A stretch of DNA of 64,000 bases from Coturnix japonica (lineage: Eukaryota; Chordata; Aves; Galliformes; Phasianidae): positions 248,001-312,000 of the forward strand of contig NC_029532.1 of NCBI RefSeq assembly GCF_001577835.2. The letters are read 5' to 3'. The notes beneath the pieces are model-generated. The model was not told where the DNA came from. It was given only the letters and a program-made list of their open reading frames with translations, and ran no database searches. This document shows positions 54,662-64,000 of the stretch, one piece after another. Position 1 is the first letter of the stretch. Each line of letters starts with the position of its first letter. The position numbers and the translations under genes are program-made.

Positions 54662-57600
54662 TTACCACGAAAACCTGCAATTTCTGGAATTGCCAGATAG
54701 TGGGGAATGCTGTGCCCTGCACGGCTGGGATCGCAGCGACAACCCGGCTGAGGACACTGTGATTTGGCATCCCGTGGAATTTGGCAGAACTGGTCTCTCC
54801 TGCTCTGAGGACATTCCAACGCCCTGTGCGGGCAGCCTGAGTTAAACTAACTGGATAAACACAGCAGCTGGGGGTCATCCATCTCAAGCCCCTTCACTTG
54901 GAAAGCACCAGTGCTGCTCCCTGCCCTGCAGGGGATTGTCAGCCCAGGTTAGCAGTGGCCTTAAATGCTCTCAGCCAGGGAACCAGGCTGCACCGCAGTG
55001 GGCTGTGCAGGACACATCCATCCCCAGCTCCACCAAGGACATCCCGAGCTGTTCCAACAGTCCCAGCACACAGCAGGAGGTGATGGCCGCAGGGACCGCA
55101 GTGCCACGGGGCACATCCTGCCCTCCTGCCCTCCCGGGGGTGCTGTGACTGGGCAGTGAGGAGCACTGTGACACCAGCAGCTGGTGGTGTGGGTCAGTCC
55201 TGACCTGTTGGCCAGTTGTTTCCCAGGCTGCTCCCTCCGGAAGGAAGCGTGTGCGGCTGGGCTGGAGCACAGCGTGGGGATAAAGGCACTGCAGTGTGCT
55301 CCTCCTCCCCTCTCTGGGCAAGGAAGGGGGATGCCAGCTGGGGAGGGAAAAGGTTCCCAGGATGAAGGTGTTAAATGCCCTTCTCCCGTGCTGCTGTCAC
55401 CTCGCAGTCCCCGGGGTGTGAGAATCAGACTATTATCCCCTCATTAGGAACTAACATACTGTACTAACCTTTTCACATGAAAGCTACAGTCTGTTCACCA
55501 ACAAAAGCTGACGGTTGGTTCCCAGGAGTGGAAAAAAAACAACCCAGCAAGCACTTAGCAGGGGTTGGGGGCCAGCCATCCTCCTGGTGCTGAGGGGACC
55601 ATGGTGAGCCCCCGCCATGAGGGGGATGGGGCTTTGCGAGAAAGGGCAGCGGATGCCCCTGGGAACCCCTCGCCTGTTCCCCCCACTGTGGGACTGACGG
55701 GGCTGTGGGTATGGGGTCACTGCATTGAGCCCTGCTCCATCTGGGCACGCTGCCTGGACTGTCCCCACAGGAGGGGATGCCCGGCCGGCAGAGCCCTTCT
55801 GACCACTGGTGCCACCTTGGCTGCTCCAGGCTCCCCCTGTGCACCCTGCAGGGTCCTGTGCTGCTGAGCAAAGCACAGTGCGACCTGCGTGGCCTGGAAT
55901 CCCCACTCCCCTTCAGGTTCCCTCCTAGGAGCCAACACACTGCTCACCCCACCTGACCCCGGCAGCTGCTCAGCAGGGCTGGGAGAGCATCACAAGCCTG
56001 TGAGACCCACGGGAAAACCATCAGCAGGGTGAGAGAGGCTGCAGGCCAGCAAGATGAGCACAGCTACGCCTGCCTTGGATGCCGCAGGCACTGCCTGAGG
56101 ATATGAACAGTTGGAGCAATGTCCTCCTTTCTCAGGCTGTTAGTTGAAGGAGAGCTGCTGAGGGCAGAAGCTCAGGTCACTGCAGGTCACTGCAGCTTCT
56201 TGATGCTGAGATAACAGAGACTAGAGCAGAGATCTGGAATGGAAAGGAGTTTCTCTTGTTTCTTTACGTGATCATCTGCCCCTTTTTGGGCTGGAGACCT
56301 TTGTCGGCTGGAGAAATTGGTCTTGGGAAACGCTCACAGCAAGTGCTGAATCCTTGAGCAGGCTTCAGCAGCACCTCATGAGGCTTTCACATCCCTGGAC
56401 ACACATCTGCCTTTCCTGTATCACTGGGAAACCCCCTGAGCTCCTGGTCCATTTGTAGCCCTGCAGCCTCAACCAGCCCAATGTGTCTGATGAGGAGAGC
56501 AGCAGGAAGGAGGGACACATGCCTGTTTTTATGCTATAATTTCACCACCTTATTGCTTCCTTCCCTGCCTGCCTCCCCCTGCACCCGCTCTGCAGCTGGC
56601 TGTGAAGGCAGCTCCCTCCCAGTTGTACACCATGGTTCCATTGCGGAGAGGCAGGTGGGTTTGGCATCACACATTTATTAGATCCTGGCCAAGACCACAA
56701 AATCATTCCTCACAGGCTGCAGGCAAAACTCTTCCAGAGGCTTCGCTGCTGCCTCGTGATGCAGTGAGGGAGCTGCCGGGGCATCCTTCTTGGCACAGGA
56801 ACTGAACTAAACCCAGTGGGATGTCTCTGTGTGTCCTGGCTGCTCTCTCTGCTCTGAGGCACCTGCAGCTGCTCTCCTGCACTGGTGGAGCTGCACTTTT
56901 AGGGAAGTCTCTTTTCTTTTCAGTCGCTGCAGTCAGACTTGGGTCATCAGGTTTGGCCTGAAGGTGTCAGAGGGCTGGAATTCAGAGGGAAGCAAAAGCA
57001 TGATAAACGCAGGCTGTTCCCCGCTGCATCTCTGTGCTGGTTTCAAGCAGCTCTCAGCTCACTCGGTGCAAAGTGTGTGTGTTGTGGGCAGACAGAGCTG
57101 TGATATGGGATGTTGGCTCACACGTGTCCCCAGTGGTTTGCAGCAGCAGGCGGCACCTTGCACAGAGCATGTTGTACCGAGTGTGGCAGCATCATGTCCA
57201 GGGAGCAGAGGTCAGCACTCAGGCCAGCAGTCACCCATGGATGCAGTTCAGAAGCACTTTTGAGCCACGACTCGAAGCCAGTTCACAGGAGGGAAGTTTT
57301 GTGTGAGATGAGCTGCAATCCTCACCCAGCAGCTGGCACGGACATGGCAGGAACTGGTGCAGAGAGGAGGTGCAGAGCTGAGCCAGGGGCATGGCCAGGA
57401 GCCCTGTCCTCCCAGCCATCGTCCCTGGGCTTCCCACTGCTGGCCACATTGTGACGGCCCTGAAACCGCTGGTGTTCTGAATGGAGGCAGAGCAGAGTTG
57501 ATCACACTGCTGCCACGAGAGAGGATGGGCCAGGAGGGCTCACACAGCACCTTCACCCCAGCTGGGCTCCCTGCTGCTCGTCCCCAGCACTGTGCTCGGG

Positions 57601-59689
57601 GCCTGCGTGGGTCCGGCGTGGGAAATGCATGATGGCATCCACGGGAGCACACTTGTTCCTGGGCAGAGCTGTGGCCCCAAACCTGCTGGGAGACCTGGAC
57701 TCCAGCCAGGAGACACAAATGGGGAAATCATTTTAGAGGTTGGCCCCAAATCTTCTGCCTGAATGAGGTTTCAAACAGGCTAAAAACAATGAAGCAATGA
57801 AAATTAACTACATATGCAACATTTTAAGTTTAAAAAAGTGAATGCCCCCCCACCCCCCACAAGTTTTTCAGTTCAGTCCATGCAACAATGAGCACATTGC
57901 AGCCCTGGGCTTGCAAATCCCAATTCGGAGACTTCTTTGGCTCTATCATTATCACTGGTTTTCCTGATCTCCTTTGGGGATCTGCTGCCAGGACTTCAGC
58001 ACGGAGCGTGACCCCGGTGCTCCCAAACTCAGCACATACTGCTGCAAATGGGCAGTCTCACCCCATAACGCTGGCTGTGCATCTCCGGCCAGTTCTGAAT
58101 GGTGCAGAGACACGTGTGAAATTTGGGGAGTCTCGGGGGGGTGGGGGAGTGTCAGGGCTGCTGGGCCCCCATGGCTCCAATCCCACGTTTCCTGCTGGCA
58201 TCCCATCCAAAGCAGCACTCAGCCCCCTGCCAAGTGTTGCCTGTTCTTTGGGAAAAGCAGCAACATTTTCTCACCGTCAGCACAGAACCATAAATCACTA
58301 CAAATTGCCCAGAAAACTCCACCTTGCCAAGGCTGGCTCGGTCCGTGGGGCGGCACACACCGCATGGAGCCTGGGGGCTGTCACCCTCTCCCACTGGTAG
58401 AAATCAAAGGAGCCTGGACCAAGCTGGTGCCTTCCCCTTCCCACTTCCAGCCTAATTTCAGCCTTTTGGAAGGGGACTTCCTGGACACACTGGAAGTGCT
58501 GTAGATATTCAGGATTCACACATTCCCCATTTCCTGGGCTTCACCATGAAGGCAAACAGAATTAGAGAAAAAAAATACTCCATCAGGAGGCTCGAGCCTC
58601 TGTTTGGCAGCTGCCAGTCGCTCTTGGAGCTGCAGAAGCCACAGCTGCATCCCAAAGCCCCAAGTGGAGCTGATGGGAGCAGAGCTTGGCATAGCACAGC
58701 ATGGCACGGCACAGCACGGCTATGAGCTGCTTGGGGCTGCTCTTCCCTTTGCTTTGCCACCCACAGGCATGCCCAGCAGAGCAGCAACTCTTCCTGCTCC
58801 AAGCACATGAGGGTTAACAGCAAGAGCTGGGTGCAAAGCAGGGGGCACATGAGGGACTAAGTAGGAAACCACCTTTTTTTCTGTTAAGGCAAAACACAGG
58901 GCTGCTGCTGTGCGCCCTCCCCAAGGGCAGCAGCCCTGTTCCATCCACTGCTGCAGGGACAGATCTGTCCCCATCACATCACCGGGGTGGTCACTGGTGT
59001 GGGTGAAATGGGGATGGGAGCAGCGTGGGGATGCTGCAACACGGGACTGTGAGCACCAGTGCCCGATGTGCCACCCCACTGCTTCCACACTGACACCAAG
59101 CCCTGTCCCACCGCGGCTGAACCCCCATCCACGGCCACGCAGCTCTGCATGGGAAAGCTCAGAGCGGAGATGACATGGGAGCCAACTGCCGGGCTGCCCC
59201 CCCCCCCCGGCCTCTCCCTGCGGCTCTTTCATCTCCAGCCGTGCGGCTCTTTCATCTCGGTGAGGTGTGAACAGTGTGGGGTCCCACCAGCACTGTGCCC
59301 AAATGGCCGCGGCCTGCCCGCCATCGCCGCCTGCCAGCACTGACAACAGGCCCCAGTCTGGGCTGGGGATGGCTGTTAAACCTATCCATCCCTATCACAG
59401 CGTCCATCAGGGTGTCTGGGCATGGGGGCATGGCTGGAGGACTGGAATTGTATTACAGCCCTGCTGAGACCCGAAGTTTGATGTACACCCAAATTTAAAT
59501 TCACCCTGTAGAACAGTCCCTGGACTTGAAGAAATGCAGTCCATTGGGACACGGGCTGTTTGCCCTTGGTGCATCTGTGCCTTAATCCTGCAGCCCTCCC
59601 TGCCCCATCCTGGTGTCAGAGGGGACCCTGCAGAGCTGGGGGGCTGCAGGGCTGTGCCACCCCGTGCTGCTTCTCCCTGGAAATCCGGA

Positions 59690-59890
59690 TCTCACCTATT
59701 TAAATAAACCCTCCGGGAGGTGCAGCAACGGGCCTGTTGTTGAGTGCACAGGAAACAGCTGCATTCGATTAGGCAGGGCTAATTTGGTGGCTCCGATAGC
59801 CTGGGAATAATAAAAAAAAATCCCCTCCTGTTGCAGCACTATTTATTTTCTATAGGAAAATCAAACAGAAAGTAAACAGCCCATCAGACG
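59690..59890. promoter_or_regulatory. Candidate element with MEF2-like sites
   Basis: CTATTTAAATAA (near 59,697) and CTATTTATTTTC (near 59,840) resemble MEF2 sites in an AT-rich island; a further CTATTTATG occurs near 60,731. Motif-based only. Confidence 0.3.
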
Positions 59891-60306
59891 GCGGGAGGAG
59901 GCCGGCAGGGTCCTGTCAGCAGATCTGCAGGGGTGGGAGAGCTGGTGATAACACACGTGGATGGTTTATCCCAGCTCCCCCCAGGTACCACCTGGGCTGG
60001 GGGTGTGTGGTGCTGAGCACAGGGCGCAGGTTGGTGTGTGTGGAAGATGCCTTTGCATGATGGGGCACCCAGAGTGTCCTCACCCACAGCATCATCCCCA
60101 GGGGCACTGGGGGCTGCCTGAGCTCCAGTGGGGCAGGATGCAGCTCCCTCTGGCCCTTTGTGCCAGGGAATGTGAGGAGGTCGAGTCCACAGCAGCAGCC
60201 CAGGGAGAACAGCTGCTTTGGCCTGGGGTGAGAATGAGCTGAGCCCGGGGGATGGCATGTCTGAAAGCATCCTGCCTGCTCTAAGCAGCTGAGGAGTACC
60301 ACCGTC

Positions 60307-60373
60307 CCCATCCCATCCCATCCCATCCCATCCCATCCCATCCCATCCCATCCCATCCCATCCCATCCCATCC
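60307..60373. repeat. (ATCCC)n pentanucleotide repeat, about 13 units
   Basis: Perfect ATCCC units, the same motif and strand as the array at 48361-48415. Confidence 0.97.
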
Positions 60374-63300
60374 TCATTGTCACCCCGCAGCCACACACGC
60401 TCCCCATCTCACCAGGAACACCCTGCACTCGCCAAGTGCTGACTCAGCACCTGGGCACAGACCAGCAGTGCTATGCCATGCGGTGCCCTGGGACTTGGCC
60501 TCAGAAATGCAAAGGGCTGCGGCGGCATTTTGGGGAAGGGGACACAGATGCAGACAGGTGTTGACTCACTCCCCCCCCAGCAGAACCGAGGCAGCACATA
60601 CTGCAGTCCAGCTTCTCAGAAGCTGTTTTCCATTTTTTTTCATGTCTCTTTGAAAAGAATTGGCTGTTGCCCAGCCCTAACTGAGCTCAGCTGCCCCTCC
60701 AGCTCCTAGACTCCCAAGCGGCCGCCAGGACTATTTATGCTGCTGCCCACACAGATTTCCCAGGGAGGGCAACGTGCAGCCCTGTTGCGGCGCACTGCAG
60801 CCGAGCGGTTCGGGCTTTCGGTAAGAGCCCACTCTCTGCTGTCCCACTCGTGCTGCCTCATTTCTCCAGGGTAATTCCAGTTCACAGAGCAGGCTTTTGT
60901 TTTTCATTCCTGAGATCTCCAACGTGGCAGAGCGCGGCCAGAGCACGGGCAAGCAGCAAGCACGGTCATTGCTCCCCCCTTCTGCCTCCCTGCTGGAAGC
61001 CTCAGCACAAAGCCTCAGGGTTGCGCTGGGACGTGGCTGTTCAGCCTGTTTGGCTGCAGCACTCGGGAGCTTTGGGGTGGCTTTGGAGCCGCACGTCCCC
61101 AGTGGGGACCATGAAGGATGCGGGGACAAAAGCCACAGCCAGCCACGCTGGCTCAGCACAAGCCCCAGGCACCCTGGGGGGACTCTTGGTGCTCAGCTTA
61201 TTTTTGGACACGAGAGACGTGCAAAGCCCTGGACAGAAAAAGGCAGCTTGTAGGGTTTGAGGTCATCTGCAGGCCCTCACTGCCAGGTCACAGGGGAAAG
61301 CTGGAGGAGGGACGGAGGGATTTTCCCAGCAGGCTCCCACCATGGCATGCTGCGCGGCTCCAGATGCTCCAAGATGCTGTAACAAGCCTGGGCACCAGAT
61401 GCAAAGCAGCTGAGCTTCATTAGGCCTCTCAGGGCAGCTTTACTGTACACTACACAGTGCTTCATCAGGGAAATTCCCCACCCGTTCCTTTCCCAAAATG
61501 AGGCTGGAGCAGGAGGTTCCATGGTGTGGGCTGGACCCAGCTCTGTGCTGCCCCAGGCCCTTCTCCCATCTCTGCTGGGGTGTCTGCATGCAGACTGGAA
61601 CTGTGTCCTAGACAGGGGCTGGAGATGGATGGAAACGCTCCGACACCCAGAGAGCAGCACACAGACACTGCTGGATCTACAGAAGGTGGCTGCTGGCAGC
61701 ACACCCACCTCCAGCAGCAGTTTCCCGATGTGACTTTTGGCACGGCCCTGCCTCATCTTCTCCAGCTGGGAAATACACTGATAACACCGAGGCTGAGATA
61801 AAGCAAAACACCCTCCAAGCTCCCACCCCACAACCCCTAAGTGTGCTGCCATCCCCTGCTCCAGCTCCAGGGCCACAAACCAGCCCGGGGTGCCCCATGC
61901 ACCAGCACCACCATTCCCACGTAACCCCCCGAGCACGGCAGTGAGCAGGGGGCCCTCGCACGCCTGACAATAGCGCTTTCCTTCCCCATCAATAGCGGCG
62001 AGATGCACGCTGGGCTGACACGGAACTGTGCACAACAAAAGCCAGTGTCCGAACAAATCTTCTCAGGCGCTGGGTCCCCCCGGTGACCCGGGGTTAGCCC
62101 GGACTTTTGCTCCTGCCCGGCCCTCCGGAGCAGGAATGTCCCTCTGCGCTGCGCCATGGCTGGTTCCCACGCTTCCAACCTGCTTTGCTATTTATCAGCA
62201 CCGAGCCTCTAATCCCCTTTGTGAAGGTCTGATTCAAGCTCAGCACAATGTGGCAAAAAGCAGAGGGGGGAGAGGAGGGGATGGGAGAGTGGGAGAGAGG
62301 GAGGGGAAACGGTCCCAAAGAATGAAAATCAAACCCTTTACCTTTCCCCCTCCGGTTCCCCGGGGACTCCCCAGCCCCTGACAGCAGCACAGGCTGCACG
62401 CACACACACAGGCCCCGGCAAAGCTGGGCTCCAGGGTTTGCTGCTCTGCTCCCTGCTCCCACTGCAGCTGCATCTGATGTGGGATGGAGGCTGGTGGTAC
62501 CCATGGGAGCAGTGTGAACCAGCACAGCCCTGCTGGGCACACCTTGTCAGGGCAGAGTGACTCTGTGCCCCCAGTCACAGCAGAAGCCCCACGTTGGACC
62601 CTGTTCCATCCCCACACGGGCTGCTCCCCTGCTTGCTCTGGTGGAGGATCCATGAGCCCCTTCCCAAGACAGCTCAGGAACAAAACAGTTTCCAAAGGCT
62701 TCGCTACTTACAAATGAGGGTTTTCAAGCTTTTGTCCCAAATCCAATGCTGTTTTCTTAGCGAACGGCAGGGAAAAAAAGTAAAAGAAGAAGAGACGACC
62801 TCCAATGCTAATCTTGTTAGGTTAAACTGTTCTCTAAACAGATGGAGGTGCGAGGCAATGGGATTTTTGTCTTTCCAAGGAAGGGGTTAGATCTGTAGGG
62901 CACCGGGGGTCACCCCGGGCAAACTGGCAGCTTTGGCCTTTGTGTCCCAGGAGTGAGCAGAGAGTGAAGTGGTAACAAACAGTCAGGGCTGTTTGAGGTG
63001 GGAGCAGGGAGCCGGGGGCTCCCCCTTCACAGAGCACAGCCTTGCTCCAGGCACCGGTGCCAGTGAGGGCTGGAATGAGCCCGGCACCGTGAGCAGGGCA
63101 TGTGGAGTGGGCAGGGACCTGCAGGCTGCTCCCCGCTGCAGCACACTGCATCCCCCAAGGGAGAACTCAAAGCTGCCCCGTGGCTCTGCTGGGACTCGTC
63201 TCATCTGGGGACAGTGCAGACCCCGGGCAGGACACGCAGCATCCATTGGGCCCCGATCCAAGCCTGACTTCATGCAAGCACTGCACGGCCCTGGTCTGCC

Positions 63301-63587
63301 AGGAGATTCTGTGCATGCAGCTGTGAAGGGGAGCAGTGCCCCACGCCCTCAGGGGATGTGACCCACAGCACGACGTGGGAGGCCCCGCGCTGAAGGATCA
63401 GCAGTGGAGAGCAGCACTGCGGCCTGGGGCTGGGGGTGGGAATGAGCTGCACGAGCCTTGCTGAGCTCGGGGGACGTGTTTAGGATTAACCCAAGTTGTG
63501 TCCACACTGGCACCATCCCCAGCTGTGGACAAGGGCTGGCAGAGCCCCCAGGGAGCCAAAAAGGGAAACGAAAAGATGCAGCAGCCA

Positions 63588-63691
63588 ACACATACCCTAA
63601 TCCATACCCACACCTATATCCAATGAATACCTATACCCATACCCACACTACACCCAACCCAAACCTGTACCTAATGCCTGCCCATACCCCA
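63588..63691. repeat. Degenerate CCATAC/ACCCAC hexamer repeat
   Basis: Roughly 100 bp of CATACCC, TATACCC and ACACCCAA words; G-poor on the plus strand. Confidence 0.8.
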
Positions 63692-64000
63692 GTGCACACA
63701 TCTCCTGCTCTCGGCTGCCTTTATTCCCAAGCATATTCTCCCAGTCACAGACATTCTGCAGCCACTCTGAGGCTGGAACATGTTCAGGAGGCAAAGGGGA
63801 GAGCTCTGCATGGTGAGATGCAGAGCAGCCTTCAAAGCTCCCTGCAGCTGAGGGACCAGGGTCTGATCCCCACAGCAGGAGCCAGGCAGACACTGAGAGG
63901 CCCCTTGGTCACAGGGCTCGTGCTGAGCCCATCTCTGCCCTGAAGGAAGCGCTGGGAGTTCCAGATCCCTCAGTGTGGGCTGTCAGAGGGTTTGCAGGTG

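Larger units (their letters stand above)
43084..64000. other. Gene-free 21 kb, probably EXD3 intron or upstream sequence
   Basis: I looked on the minus strand for the remaining EXD3 exons (DEDDy exonuclease, VCDNML and TSGxPF blocks of Mut7-C) and on both strands for other known proteins, and found none. The region is GC-rich with many minisatellites and short low-complexity tracts, a few AT-rich candidate regulatory islands and one unclassified repeat present twice. Long open frames on both strands at 49.7-51.7 kb lack domains. Confidence 0.55.

Noticed and set aside
1-64000. tRNA, rRNA, microRNA, CRISPR or bacterial genes; intact retroviral or LINE coding regions
   Set aside because: None recognised on either strand. 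Interspersed elements seen are short CR1 tails, dead mariner fragments and one unclassified repeat.

Overview
The window is vertebrate nuclear DNA, most likely from a galliform bird. Genes are spliced with GT/AG introns and CpG-island promoters. The interspersed repeats are bird-type: CR1 LINE 3' tails and decayed mariner (Galluhop-like) copies. Four recognisable protein genes, all on the minus strand, account for the coding content I can support. NRARP, EXD3 and RABL6 map to human 9q34.3, so the segment corresponds to a 9q34-type block (a chicken chromosome 17-like region, by inference). I found no prokaryotic-style operon, defence system or CRISPR array, and no intact virus-like element.

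Layout. Positions 1-16,450 hold the 5' part of RABL6: exons 1-8, the whole GTPase-like domain, with the rest beyond the left edge. It has a CpG-island promoter carrying a 150-bp pentanucleotide array. Positions 16,755-21,300 hold a complete 10-exon AMBP gene (alpha-1-microglobulin/bikunin precursor, 346 aa). Its poly(A) signal lies only about 0.5 kb from the RABL6 promoter. Positions 21,880-22,330 are a small CpG-rich patch with a CTCF-like motif. Positions 22.3-28.7 kb are gene-free with candidate regulatory segments. Positions 28,722-31,900 are the single-exon NRARP gene (114 aa) with a roughly 2.6-kb 3' UTR, followed by a large CpG island reaching about 34 kb. That island contains a paired RBPJ-like site, which fits NRARP as a Notch target and feedback regulator. 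Positions 37,265-43,083 contain the last two coding exons of EXD3 (Mut7-C zinc-ribbon end). From 43.1 to 64 kb I find no exon. It is probably a long EXD3 intron, rich in minisatellites, with a few enhancer-like AT-rich islands.

The genes do not form a pathway. RABL6 is a cytosolic/nuclear RAB-like GTPase, AMBP a secreted liver protein precursor, NRARP a nuclear Notch/LEF1 modulator, and EXD3 a predicted 3'-5' exonuclease. The most interesting points are the changed reactive-site residues and missing Ser-Gly dipeptide in the predicted bikunin, the paired RBPJ site upstream of NRARP, the placement of AMBP beside 9q34.3-type genes, and several unusual repeats. Exon limits were set by reading splice sites and protein similarity from memory, not by alignment software.
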